From Chalciporus piperatus (lineage: Eukaryota > Basidiomycota > Agaricomycetes > Boletales > Boletaceae): 38,409 nucleotides of DNA. The notes below the pieces were generated by a model. It was not told where the DNA came from. It made no database searches and worked only from the letters and a program-made list of their open reading frames with translations. Where the stretch lies: assembly GCA_038093975.1 (NCBI GenBank), contig JBBPTG010000229.1, positions 1 through 38,409 on the forward strand, in the 5' to 3' direction. Shown here piece by piece: positions 22,345 to 33,515 of this stretch. Position numbers and translations under genes: made by a program. Position 1 is the stretch's first letter, and the number at the start of each line of letters is the position of its first letter.

Positions 22345-25188
22345 ATGGGGACCAAGGATGTATTCGACGTCGACCTGGCTGCTCGCGACGGGCTGGAGAA
22401 GCTCGGATACACTCAAGAAATGACGAGGGTTGGTTGGTCTGTTTTATCCGTCTTCCGAGAAACTGACAAGTTTTTACAACATTCAGAGTCGCGGCTTGTT
22501 CCATATTCTGTTCAGTGAGTCATTGGTTATAAGTGAATGTCTTGTTCGGGTGTTCATTACTGTTGCGCACAGTGACATTAGGTTAGTTCGCCCTCGCAGT
22601 CGCTCTTGCATTGACTTGAACTGACATGCTGCTCACATAGCAATCATGGCCGTCCGTGAGTCATTACAGTGCCGTGCAGATGCCTGTTACGCTGACAAGA
22701 ATGAAGCTTATGGTCTCGCTGCACCGATAGCGACGTCCCTCGCAGGTGGTGGTCCCGTGGTGATGCTTTGGGGGTCAGCAGACATGAACAGTCTGGATGA
22801 TATCATTTTGACACTTACCTCAGGTGGATCCTTGTTTCCATATTCACCCAGACGCTTGCGTTATCTCTGGCTGAGATTTGCTCGAAATACCCGACATCGG
22901 CAGGTGCATATTACTGGTGTTTCCGTTTGGCACCTCCACGCTACAGGTTGCTGTTTTCCTGGATCAACGGATGGCTCACTCTCGTCGGAAATTGGACTGC
23001 CACACTGAGTGTTACATTCGGTATCACCGTTTCCTTTCTAGATTTTTCCATTAGACTCACTGCTTCCCCTTTACGGAACCGCTCAGCTAGTTGTTGCCGG
23101 TGCAGGCATCTTTCACCCCACTTGGGTAGCGACCGCCTGGCAGACATGTGCGCTTCCCCTGTCCAAAGACGCGGATTCTAGCTAATGTTTACACAGACGT
23201 TATTTTCTTGGGAGTCACTGCCGTTTCATGCGGATTCTGTCTGTTCATTAACAAATATCTTCCTACTATAGATGTACGCGCTTCTTCTCCGTGTTCTGCC
23301 ACGCTGACACATAAGTAACTGTCATTAGATCGTTTGCGCGTGTTGGACCGCCCTTGGCATCATAGGTAAGGTCGCATTGTCTCATTGCATACATATTTTT
23401 GACCCCATGTTAGTAAACCTGATATGTCTATCCGCGAAGGCAGCCGCAGGCCGTCGCCCTGCATCGTTTGCACTAGGCGGGTTTGAACCCGCTTCGGGTT
23501 GGACCCCTGGTTGGTCGTTCTTCATCGGTCTATTTCCGGTAAGATCCTCCCTTCTACACGTCCATATGAAACGGTTTCATGTGCCGCTGACCGATGTGAT
23601 ACAGCCTGGTATGTCGCATTCCGTTGCGAAGATCTCGTCCTCAGATTCCATCCACAGCTTATACGTACGCCGCGATCGGTATGAGTGAGTGCAGATCAGG
23701 CCAAGTTTTTGATTCATTGATCTCAGTCTTACGATAGTTGCGAGCATGGCGGAAGAAGTGCACAACCCATCACAGATTCTTCCCAAGGCACTCTCGTTCT
23801 CTGTTCCCATTGGGACAATCTCAGGAATCATTTTCCTCCTTCCAATCTTGTTTACATTACCTGACGTCAACACGTTGTTGCAAGGTGTGTTGTCACGAAA
23901 AGTTGAGTTTCGGGTGACCTAAGCGGAGGAATGCCCTCATGCGCAGTTAGCTCTGGTCAACCGATTGGCGTAATGTTCACTCTCATCATGGGTTCCAAAG
24001 CTGGAGGATTTGGTTTGGTGAGTGCCTGCGCAAGACTAACGAAGACGAGCCTGAACGATAACCAAACCTCGTCCTTCTTTCTCTGATGTGGACCCCACCT
24101 AGTGGTTCATCAGTACGTCGTCGCTCGCGCCCCGTGCACGGCCCACAGGGTCACCATTGACATTTTCCTCGTTGACTTTGTTGACTTTTTTAGTCTTCGG
24201 AATCGGCATGTTCTGTGCGATCTCGATCTCTTGTGCCGCATCCAGGGCCACATGGGCCTTTGCTCGCGATAAGGCGATCCCTTTCCATACTCACTTCTCA
24301 AAGATCAGTCCTCACCTTGCGGACGTTCCAGTGAACGCGTTGCTTCTCTCAACCGCCATTCAAGTTTTGTTGGGACTGATCTATCTTGGCTCATCGACTG
24401 CGTTCAATGCGTTCGTGGGCGTTGCCGTGATGTGCCTGGGGGCGTCGTACGCGATGCCCATTGCGATCTCGCTCCTCAGTGGGCGGCGCGACATTGCAGA
24501 CGCGCCGTTCTACCTTGGCAAGTTCGGGACGGTCGTGAACGCGGTCGCGGTGCTTTGGGTCATGTTCTCCATCGTGCTGTTCTCGATGCCGGCCATTATT
24601 CCTGTGACGATGGTGACGATGAGTACGTTCCTCCTTTTTTCATTTCTCCGTGCCATTTCATTTTGCGATCTCTTCCCCCCCGAATCTGCCATGCACTGCT
24701 TCGGCTCGCGTTGGCTTCGTGATCTTGATGGGTGGCGTTCACTGCTTCTTTCATTGTCCATCGTCCACCGTACATTGTCTACTTCTCTCCCTCTCCTCAC
24801 CCCTTTGTGGCATCCCAACGTGGACGTGGCGTGTCGGAAAAAAAACTGATGCGACGTCCTCGCAATGATAAAGATGATGAGCTGACCTGAGCATTCGGAC
24901 AACCTCCATTTTCACAGATTATGCCTCCGTGGTGTTCGTCGGATTCGCATTCATCAGCGCCGTTTGGTACTTGATCAGTACGTATACCATCTCTTAGTCT
25001 TCTCTTCCCACTCTCCTGGGTAGTTTTCAAGGCCCAAATTTGATCTGATCGATCGGACCAACGGACGTTGATGACGATTTTTTTTTTTTGCGTAAGATGG
25101 TCGTTTCCATTACGCAGGTCCGCCAGTACCGCCGTCCTCTGAGTCAGACTCGGTCAAGTCCACGCCGGAGGTCTCCAAGGTCAAGTAA
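22345..25188 (+). CDS. APC-superfamily amino-acid/GABA-type permease
   Basis: Eighteen exons reconstruct a ~12-helix transporter. The start is MGTKDVFDVDLAARDGLEKL (22345). Then follow SRGLFHILFMTLAIMAV, YGLAAPIATSLAGGGPVVML, the APC signature SLAEICSKYPTSAGAYYWC, RYRLLFSWINGWL, YTYAAIGMIASMAEEVHNPS, SRATWAFARDKAIPF, LGLIYLGSSTAFNAFVGVAV and NYASVVFVGFAFISAVWYLI. The tail is PPVPPSSESDSVKSTPEV, ending at TAA 25186-25188. It belongs with fungal GABA/choline/amino-acid permeases of the plasma membrane or vacuole; the substrate is not predictable. Three exons are very short: 9 nt (22573-22581), 4 nt (23605-23608) and 10 nt (TGGTTCATCA near 24102). One intron (24623-24917) is ~295 nt, long for this genome. 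No frameshift is needed. Confidence 0.9.
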
Positions 25189-25621
25189 CCGAGTAAACGA
25201 TCAAGTATTGGAGAGTCGAGAGTTGGATTCGCATGACCATGACTGATATATGGTCGTGATACTCTTGGTGATACATAGTCGTACAAATGCTTTTTTTCTT
25301 CTTGGTATCCGATATCGATTCGCCGTGTAAACCAAACACTGGGCCACTCGTGCAGCGTTCAAAAAACATATTAGATGAAGAGTGGGATATGAGCACAGAA
25401 AAAGTGTTAGTCGGGGACGAGAATGATAACGAGGCAAGAGAGCAAGCAAGGTGCGAAAAAAAAGGATATCGTAAAAAAGAGAGCCGATACATCGATGTTA
25501 CATATCAGTGAACAGCAACTAAGCAGCGTACAAATAACACAAGAATGGATGGATGGATGGAGATGGGTGGATGAAAACAGTAAGGGGGTAAGCAGTAAGC
25601 CAAGACTCCCGGAGCCAGTTG
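25189..25621. other. Convergent 3' intergenic region
   Basis: Lies between the permease stop and the PPTase-like stop. It contains a (ggat)n microsatellite at about 25545-25563 and several A/T runs. No gene is seen. Confidence 0.5.
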
Positions 25622-26545
25622 CTACGCCGTCAACTTTGGAATGACTTTGATCATTTGATCGATGTTGATAAACTGAACCCAGGCTTCCAAGTCTTTTGCG
25701 TTGTCGTGCCAGATGAATTTGGATTCCTTGGTGCCTCGGAAGAAGGCACAAGCGCATTGATAAGATTCTTCGATCACTGTTCCGCCCCGCTGAACGCCAA
25801 GCTGGGCCTTGAACACGCGGAACTCCCATCCTTGTAGAGGATGATCGTCTCCGCGAGCGCTTTCGCCGGGGATGTTGAATTCTAGACGGGACCAGTCGAA
25901 TCCGCGGGATTGTCCGACTGCCTTGATATACGCTGCTTTGAGCGAGAGAAGTATGCAGAGGCGGCGAAGTACGACTTCGTCACCGAGTTCGGGTGCAACA
26001 AAGGTCATCTCTAACGGAGTGAGCTGTGTACCGGAGCGTGTTTCAGCAGAGTTTCAAAGATGATACGGAATAGACGGAGAGACCTTGTGGGCGAACGATT
26101 CTGCATAGGCAGCCACGGATGCGCCTCGAGGCTCCACGCAAAGTTGCTTGAGCCCGAGGCCAATGTTGATGACCTGTCGCTGACGTCCTTGGGTCATGAC
26201 CATCCCACATAGTGAGTTGTCATAAGCGAGGTGGTATCCAATCATCGATTGAAGGAATCTTTCTGGTGGCATGTCGTCGGGTGACTATGAGATGGGGAGA
26301 ATGATTAGCGTCCCCGCCACACGAGAGAGTGTAACACGAGGTTGGCGCACCTGCTCTATCCAGTGTTTTCCATTGGAAGTTTCGCAGTCCTTCCATTTCG
26401 TCCTGGATATTCGTCTGTGTCTCATCATGAGTAGGGGCAACATTTGAGCGATGACCTGGCCTGGTGTAGGTGTGAGTATACTGCGAGGGTGAGTAAGACG
26501 GAGATCGTGGAGACTCACGGAAAGATTCAATTGACGTGCAATCAT
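25622..26545 (-). CDS. 4'-phosphopantetheinyl transferase-like protein lacking conserved metal-binding acids
   Basis: Exons 26545-26351, 26284-26084 and 26023-25622 give an open 265-residue frame. The Sfp/AcpS2-type layout is recognisable: TSNGKHW (as ...TxxGKPY), GYHLAYDNSLCGMVM (as YNVTHDN...), VINIGLGLKQL (as IGVDVxxx), LTPLEM, then LSLKAAYIKAVGQSRGFDWS (as xxxKEAYxKAxGxGxxFD) and GWEFRVF. Active enzymes load coenzyme-A phosphopantetheine onto carrier proteins. Compared with the family, the conserved His is Tyr, the Asp after IG is Gly, and the Glu of KEAY is Ala, so Mg2+ and CoA binding should fail. The frame is otherwise open. The N-terminus is uncertain; the ATG at 26545 is the first that keeps frame. 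Confidence 0.72.
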
Positions 26546-27298
26546 AGTTTATCCTTGCATGGGGTACGCACTCTCGAACGAGGTTGTAGCACTTGTCATA
26601 TTCCTGCCCAAAGTCGAGTTCAAGGCCGATCCATCAGTTGAACGCCACTCGGTAGTTCAGCACACATATTCACCTCTGTCGTAACATCACGATTGAGCGA
26701 AAGCATCCAGACTAGAATTGGGCACTCCATCGACGATTCGTGCGCCAGCGTGTGGTAGTGGTCTAGTATTAATGGAAAACTGATACAGCATTAAGCTTGT
26801 AGGTTCTGGACGAGGATGTTGGTGGCGAGAGGTGAATACCTGAAATGATATAAAAGATCTACCGAGTGATTTGACTGCTTGCGAGAGGGAGTTGGTGTTG
26901 AAATGGATTGAACAGAGGATCGAACAGGCGTAGTGTACAGAGACCATTATAAACTGATCAGAACAAGCAAACTGTACATTTTCGTTCATCCACGTGTTGC
27001 ACTGGAATCCGTCTTCTTGATGGCAGACGCTGATTCAAATTTCCCCATTCCGGCGGCCGGGCAGTCAAACACTCTTCCACTGGATCTACGACAGACAATA
27101 GTCACAATACCATATGTCAACCATTCTGTAGAACGTACCGCACAGCAAACCATCTCCAGCTCGTCTCCGACCAGCGGCTAATTGCCCAAGAACACGATGC
27201 AAGACGGAGCCAATTAACTCGTGCCTTTGGGTTCGAATCTTTGGAGAATATTTCATCGAGGCCGGCGGACCTTGAGGTCAAAATCGCCCGAATTCTCT
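26546..27298. other. Intergenic, ~750 bp
   Basis: No gene is recognised. Missing N-terminal sequence of the PPTase-like gene might lie in 26546-26650. Confidence 0.45.
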
Positions 27299-27584
27299 TC
27301 AGAAGGACGGACTGAGACCGTATTCGAGACCTAATCGCTCGCGCTCATCCACGTTGCCTTGATCGACCTCGACCTTCGATGCTTCCGGTTCATTCGCTCT
27401 CCGGTCCAACAAGAAATGCAAACACTGTCAGAGTTACGATCGTCCAGAATTCCCGGTAAGTTGGTCCGGTTGTCGGGGTATGTACAGTATCAGTAGACAT
27501 CAGTCTAATGAGATGGTGCGAGGCGTGGGTGATGTATTTCCGCGCGGGTCCATACACGAGGCACCTCGTGTATTGCCTGAACAA
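27299..27584 (-). pseudogene. Small single-pass, possibly mitochondrial protein, frameshifted
   Basis: The frame from the ATG at 27584 starts with a basic, Arg/His-rich stretch like a mitochondrial presequence and then GPTYREFWTIVTLTVFAFL, a membrane segment. It then ends in GPESE. In the next frame a well-formed acidic tail follows directly (LLDRRANEPEASKVEVDQG, then ERERLGLEYGLSPSF, stop 27299-27301). Removing one T from the T-run (AAA at 27414-27416 on the plus strand) would join them. The family is not recognised. It could be a true frameshift or a homopolymer error. Confidence 0.45.
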
Positions 27585-28448
27585 GTTGAACTTGACTTGA
27601 TCTCCCTGCCAGTCACTCCCCCGGAGCTATAGCGCATGCCAACGTGTGGCTGTCAAATGCGGACACCTTCCGGGAACATTCCTGTGGATTCCCAATAGTC
27701 AACCCACCGCGCCGCATCCAAAGACGAAAGCGACTCGAGTTCCCTCATCGTCTTGCTAACCCTCTGAGCGACATCCGTAGTGAAACTCGTGAACCCGGCG
27801 GCTTCTGTGTCAATCTGGCCCGATTTTCGGCGTAAAGTTGAGCAGTTCGATTACAGGCTAGTATCATAAATATAGTCAGCGGTCACAAGACGGTTTTCTA
27901 GAATTCTGTTCTGATGGGACTGACCATGCTTTGAGATTCTCCTCGCTTGTATCAGCTGAGGACTTCCACAACCTTTCGACTCATGAGCTGAACGGCTTGA
28001 GCAGAAGGGGCTCTGACGTCAAATGCTTCCGATAAAAAGTACCTCCATGCGATCGGACGGGGTTGCCTCTGCGAACACAACGTGCAGTATTATCATATCC
28101 GATACAGCATGGGGAGGCAGCCATGATGTGACCTTTGGAACGAGTTGGGATTAGATAAAGAAGAAAAAACACTTTGCAACATGTTGATTTACTCGCCCCG
28201 CGGGCTTCCAGAAGCGCGCCCAACATCACATTGGACATGACAATGATGGGAACTACACCTGGCAGTTGGTCATTCAGGCGTTCCCAATGTCATACTGAGC
28301 AGGATGAAAAATTGCCCGAGGCCTGCGACACCCGAGACAGAATCCGAAACCCAGGCGTGAGCCTGTGGTCATATATCACGTTGGAATGATTCGGGGCTAA
28401 TGATTCAGAAAAAAAAAACTGTAGGACTGCGCCCCATGTCGCACTGAA
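27585..28448. other. Intergenic with repeat segment related to 4880-4960
   Basis: No gene is recognised. 28317-28405 resembles the putative insertion beside hydrophobin A (shared pieces gaggcctg, ccaggcgt-agcctg, tcatata, taatgat). An A-run follows at about 28409-28419. Confidence 0.5.
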
Positions 28449-28641
28449 AAATCTTGTAACAAAGTTACATTCGTTAGTCATCATGCATCAGCAAAAACTT
28501 CACGTCGTTGTGTCACTGCTCCGCACGATGATAGCAAACGAGGTCAATTAGGCAGAAGGATATCGATACGAAACAAACGCGACTCGGAAGCCAAAGTATA
28601 GAACCGCGTCCATCCTAACCAACTACTGCGATCCTCAAACC

Positions 28642-29078
28642 CTAAGCATTGGCGTTGATAGCAGTGCAACCAACGTTGACAACCCCGTTCTAAATCCAGA
28701 TTAAGCACCCAATAAACTATGTGTAGGTAACAAAAGACTTACAAATTGGTTGTTCGTGCAGCAGACCTTCTGTTGCGAAGCAGCGCAACCCTGACTGGTC
28801 CCAATGAGAGTGGGCGCCGAGCAGGTCACGCCGACGAGACCCCCAGCACTCTGAGCTGCCTGGACGGCACCCAATGTGGTGAGCAAGCCAGTAGCCTGAG
28901 AAAGCTAAGTCATAGAACAGCGTTAGTCGAGTCCACAGACGGAGGAGATCAGTCAATGTACCGTCTGGACACTGTTGCAGCAGCTGATCGAGCCACCGCT
29001 GCACTGGTCGCGTGCCTCAAGGGGCGAAGCAGTGGCGAGGAGTGCAAGGGGAAGGAGAGCGAAGACACGAGCGAACAT
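28642..29078 (-). CDS. Class I hydrophobin, copy C
   Basis: Exons 29078-28962, 28895-28743 and 28689-28642 encode 105 residues with intron positions and lengths matching copies A and B. All eight cysteines are kept. Differences from A/B are few: the region after the signal peptide reads ATASPLEAR, Lys replaces Gln before VCC, and the C-terminus is GCTAINANA. The frame is intact, so it is probably functional. TATAAA on the minus strand at 29160-29165 lies ~82 nt upstream of the ATG. Confidence 0.92.
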
Positions 29079-30090
29079 CTTGGTTGATAGAGTAGCGAGG
29101 TGAAGAAGAAAGCAGAGGATGGGTTGTGAGTCTGGAGTTAGATCTCGCTCTGGCTGCTCTTTATACCTTGAGGACCCTGTGGTCTGGGTCAGTCCGACAT
29201 TACACAAAAAATGGTGCGTTTCAGAAAATCAGCCTCACCTGCATGTGTGTCGTAAAAACCACGCTCTAGCTCCGAGGCCACGAAGACAACGACAAGGATG
29301 TGTCGGCATCAATCATTCTGGATGTTGTTCAAGCGAGAGAAGCGAGACAAGTATAGTCCAATATAGTAGCATTTGGCAGTCTAAGTTTGACATGACTTAC
29401 ATGTTACTTACAGCACATTGTCAGCACGTTGAGCTTCAAGTTGAAGGCTGACACCGGCAGTCGAGGCTGGAACGACAACATGCAGGTTAATTGAGGTTAA
29501 TTGACAACCCGCTTGCAATAATTCACGCGAGTATGCGTGCCCAGTGCCCACGGATGGTCCTAAGTACCATGCGTGTAAGTTAACGGGTTCCCGGTCTTCA
29601 GTCGTGCAAGAATGGGGGCAAGGAAAGCGATTCGTATTCACCTCAGGGATCTGTTCGATACTTTGAGTGGTTATGTTGTGCGTCCTCAAGTCTCAAGAAC
29701 GACTCGTCGGATGGGCCAGCGTGGATTCGCCGCAGAAACGCAGATCCACCAAACCTTGCGTAAGCTGCCAAGGTCTATCTGTCAATCACACCGGGTGCAG
29801 TGAGGTAGTTGCCGTCTGTCTGACAAACTTGAACCATGTCATCGAAGGAAAGTTCTACTCATTGCGGAAACGAGGGGGTGTATCAAGTCTATCCATGCAT
29901 GGTATACTACAATGAGTGGCAACAATGTGAGCATTAGTTATGGGAGACTGAAGTAAGTGAGGTTGGATACCTAATGAGTCGGCTTCGCAGTCTGCGGTGT
30001 CGGCCACAGTGGGAAGCTATTACCAGTGACAGCATACGATAGTAACGATTCTAAACCCACGAAGAAGCACACTGTTCCTCGGCAGTCATG
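29079..30090. other. Hydrophobin C upstream region
   Basis: Non-coding, homologous to the ~1 kb upstream of copies A and B, with indels such as the reduced gcgagaaat motif cluster near 29334-29350. No gene is seen. Confidence 0.5.
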
Positions 30091-30204
30091 TCACCAACGG
30101 GTGTTCGTCCGAATAATTAGAACCGCACTAGCTATGAGCGCTCCAACGCTGGGTAGGGCGTGCAATACTCCGAAGGCGCTGTCAAAGCCTCCGCCTTGGC
30201 TCGA
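30091..30204 (-). pseudogene. GH79 C-terminal tail fragment, copy C
   Basis: Encodes only the last ~37 residues (SQGGGFDSAFGVLHAL, then the anchor PSVGALIASAVLIIRTNTRW and TGA at 30091-30093). Upstream, the sequence switches at once to the adenylation pseudogene region, so this is a scrap carried with the duplicated unit. Confidence 0.85.
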
Positions 30205-30205
30205 C

Positions 30206-31440
30206 GAATGGCACCACACGCACCAACCGTCGTTCGGCGGAGCCCGTTGTATTCTCTGATTCGGTCTAAAGCGTACTTACTGCCACAGTTTCTGTTCAGT
30301 GGGATTTCGGAAGGTATACGTGATCGCGCAACACTCCGTGGCACCATAAACGGTCGAAAGCTTGACACCAGCGGCGACAAAGCACGCCACCCATCTTTTT
30401 GGCCAGGAGACCACCAGCAAAAAGCCTCCGTGGGAGCGTGTAAGTTGGACGACTAAACGAGAATAATGAGACTTTCGTTGCGTACCACGTATTTCAGCGA
30501 GCAGAGGAGCTCGACAGATAGTGGAAAGGAAGCTCATTCTTCCAAAAACGCAGGCACGATGACAAGCGTGGTCGATTTGGTCAACTGAACAGTTTCGATC
30601 GTGATTTGCGAGATGGGGAAGACACGACCACGCTCTTGAGAGCAGCGATGGGGGAAAAGAGTAGGCCGTACATGCCGGGTGTCCAGGAACAGGGGGAGAG
30701 AAGCTGCAGGGAGATCAACATGTTCGAGAACAGACGCTGATGAACGAGGTCCGCGAAATGAATGAATGAGATCCAGGAAGTCAACTTTGTGAACTCAGAG
30801 AAAGCTCATTGGGTGACGCACCATTGAATCAACGGCGGTCAGGTAGCTGATCGGGATGGGCTTGGTGAATCCGGTGCTTCCTGATGAGTGCAGGTAGTAC
30901 ATGGCATTATACTCTGGAGGGCATTCCTCGGGCTTTAGGTAGGGAACGAACGGCGTGCTGGATGTTTCCTTGTATGGGGTACTAGGCGTGGGCGTTTGGG
31001 CGCACGGCATGCCAGTGGGCGATGCGTTGGCAAGCACGGTGGAACTTGACCATCTCTGGGAGGTACAGAGATCCATCGAGAGGCGGATTGGAAACACCAT
31101 AAGGACTCTTTCCGAAGGCCATAGTCAGTCATCCAGAAGCTGGTAGTGTGTTCCGGGCAAGACAAGATGATGAAAGCGGTTTGAGGGTCGGAGAAGCCAT
31201 ATGCCTGGCCCATTGTCACTGAGATCAGCACCCTGAAAGAAAGAGGTAAACGGAGATGGAAATGAGCGAACAACGCTTCATGCAAGTTGTCCCCTAGTTG
31301 CCCGAAACCGAATATTGTCAGATAGCGTGGCATTGCAAAGGCATAGGAAACAGCTGTTAGCATCAATGTGGTTATAATTGAAACGTCATACCGAGGATCG
31401 ACCTCGGTAAGTCGACTGATGGCATTGTTCACGGTGTCGA
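30206..31440 (-). pseudogene. Adenylation-domain (AMP-binding) gene, broken
   Basis: AMP-binding motifs are visible but in different frames: NAMYYLHSSGSTGFTKPIP (SSGSTG at about 30870-30887), VFPISQITIETVQLTKSTTL, FAGGLLAKKMGGVL, and VKLSTVYGATECCAITYTF (YGATEC at 30331-30348). Fungal proteins with these motifs activate carboxylic acids as acyl-AMP, often as adenylate-forming reductases or NRPS-like enzymes. At least two frameshifts separate the motifs, one between KSVVV and FPIS and one before VAAGVK. The C-terminal half is missing beyond 30206, where hydrophobin unit C begins. The region at 31150-31432 (LTEVDPRYDVS, LGDNLHEALFA, TAFIILSCPEHTTSFWMTDY) is probably its N-terminal part, and it is the parent of the scraps at 4625 and 11080. 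Confidence 0.75.
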
Positions 31441-31657
31441 GCCGGCCACGAGGGAAATAGGATCAGAGCGCAGAACTGGATTCTCATTCCTCGCATGATC
31501 CAAAAAAGGAAACTCACAAGAAACCTCTCGACGCTGACATGCATGGTGGACTCGGAGTTGAAGGCCTCTAAGTATGCTGAAAATTCCAAGAAAATTTCGA
31601 GCTTTTCCTTGCCGAAGGATATACGTGATGCAAGGAGACTGCCATCTCTCCTTGCAG

Positions 31658-33515
31658 CGATGTTATCGAACTCAGCAGTCGCGACAACTTGGCTGGCCCC
31701 GCGTCTAGCAACGACTCGGAGGGGCACATACTCCCCGTCGACGTCAGCCACGATACTAAGCCACCACCTTCCAAGAAAATGAGACATTCGGCATCAACCT
31801 CTACTGCGGGCGCGGGAGCGAAACCAAAGTCCACCGTGAAACCGTTTCGACTCACCGATACCTCCTCCTCCCGCTCCTCCAGAACCACTGGAAACAATTC
31901 AGCTTGATATCAGACTAGGAGGTCAGCTATGAAGTCGATATCGCGGCCGCAGCCAAAGCCTCCGGTCAACGACCGTCAACTCCGCCTCCTGCTAAACCAC
32001 TCATTAGCGAGAGCGAAGGCGAAGAGACTCACGATGACCAAGGAAAGCCGAAAAACGAGGTATATGAGACGATGCCAATTATCCCTATATAGGACTAAAC
32101 TTGTTTCCAGAAGAAACATGCGACCACGGAATACTACGATGTCACTGACCCGTTCATCGACTCTGAATTGAACATCGATAATCGAACACACTTTGCGCCT
32201 AGAGATCGTGTATGTGTCACGACGATCCTCAAATCAGAAGCCGTCCACCCTGTTGTCCTCCGAGGGTTCGAGTTCAAGCAGGAGGATGGCACAAAGGAAC
32301 ATCCTCTCAATCTGCTTGGGGACGAGAAGGTCGGGAAGAAGCGGAAGAACTACACTGTCATCGAGGAGAATGGCAAGAAGCGCAAAGTTGTCGACTTGGT
32401 ATGGCTCTCTGCCATATGAATCCTTATCGTGTCTTACCCCCCCATTGTCAGTGCGAGTTTCATCCCGAATTGCAGGTCGCCATCGAAGTATTCAAGGTCG
32501 CCATTTCGAAAGGTTCGTTGCGGTACTGTTGTGTCCGTCATCTTGACCAAGTCGACCATCATTACAGAGTCATGGGACGTCAAAGGGAAATTTCCTCTGG
32601 CGATCAAACCTGTCCTCGCCGATGTGGCTTTGAGAGCCGTCGGACTCGGAGATTACGACGACGACTTTTTCAGCCTCATGCACGTACTGCTCCCGATGAC
32701 CGTACGTCTCTCTTCTCTCCGTACTCGTTGTATCGGGCCTGACGCGCGTTCCCAGAGACTTATTAAGCGGACTATTTTCCACGACCACCTCAAGGTCCTT
32801 ACGGACAGACATGAAGAGCTGTTGGTACAACTCGCGACCCTCACGACGGACGGGTTCCCCAAAGCTAAGGAAGAGTGGGAGAAGAGCGTGGTCGCCTGGG
32901 GTTCGTCTTAGTACGGCTTACCACGCACGCTGGGTTGACCTAAACTCACCCAGAGAAACGACAGGAGAAAGCCAAGGCGGAGTCAGAAGCGGGGACTGCT
33001 TCAACACCCACGGTGATGCTCAGAGCCACTGGCGAGGGTGTTTTTGGGATGACCAAACACGAGGGCGGAAAGGATTCGCATCCTCTAGCAGAAAAGTATT
33101 GTTTGATGGAGGCGATGAAGTTGATGATATGGCAACTTTCATGTTGAGCAACGAATGCTGTTGGTTGGAGAACGAAAAGAAGTGCGTCGTGCCCTTGGCT
33201 TCGGTTTCACGAGTTCACGTCTGACTTCCTTTACAGCGAGCTGGAGGGTAGTAATGCCCAAGTCAGCGAGCAAGGGTCGCGGAAGGTGCTTTATCAAAAG
33301 GTTCGTCGAGGACGTCCGTACCCCAGCGTGAAATCTAATGCTGTTCTCGCAGATCGTCGCGGCTTTCCCTACCGGTTGGCTCAACTCGGGTCAGATATTG
33401 AGAGAAGGTCCGTGTGCGACAATATATATAGACTTCACCCGCTCACCTCCCTACCTCTTTTGTCCTTTTAACAGTCAGTGCGATGAAAAAGAAACACGAG
33501 AAAGAAGCAATGTAG
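31658..33515 (+). pseudogene. HPC2/ubinuclein-like histone chaperone subunit, with frameshifts
   Basis: The Hpc2-related domain is clear (YYDVTDPFIDSELNIDNRTH). The ubinuclein middle domain follows: FHPELQVAIEVFKVAISK, ESWDVKGKFPLAIKPVLADV, LIKRTIFHDHLKVLTDRHEE, LNSGQILREV. It ends KKKHEKEAM with TAG at 33513-33515. Introns are at 32398/32454, 32511/32566, 32701/32755, 32900/32954, 33181/33236, 33301/33352 and 33410/33478 (approximate). In other fungi this protein is part of the HIR complex, which deposits H3-H4 outside S phase. HPC2 homologues tend to be single-copy, so damage would be surprising. I see register shifts near 31860, 31924-31927 and 33142-33146 (one T short of CLSNECC). The start exon was not found. 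Either this is a pseudogene or the assembly has small indel errors. Confidence 0.72.

Larger units (their letters stand above)
28449..30204. repeat. Third, diverged copy of the hydrophobin/GH79-tail unit
   Basis: Same orientation and order as 5105-6895 with scattered substitutions and small indels, and therefore older than the A/B pair. It runs from aaatcttgtaacaaag to the GH79 tail, ending at cctccgccttggctcg, within ~5 bp of the inner boundary of the inverted repeat. Confidence 0.88.

Noticed and set aside
26519..26545. Tiny first exon of the PPTase-like gene ending at a gtgagt
   Set aside because: Splicing there puts the following sequence out of frame, whereas reading through keeps it in frame.
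28317..28405. tRNA-derived SINE or tRNA gene
   Set aside because: The hairpin-like ccaggcgtgagcctg did not come with acceptable A and B boxes or a cloverleaf.
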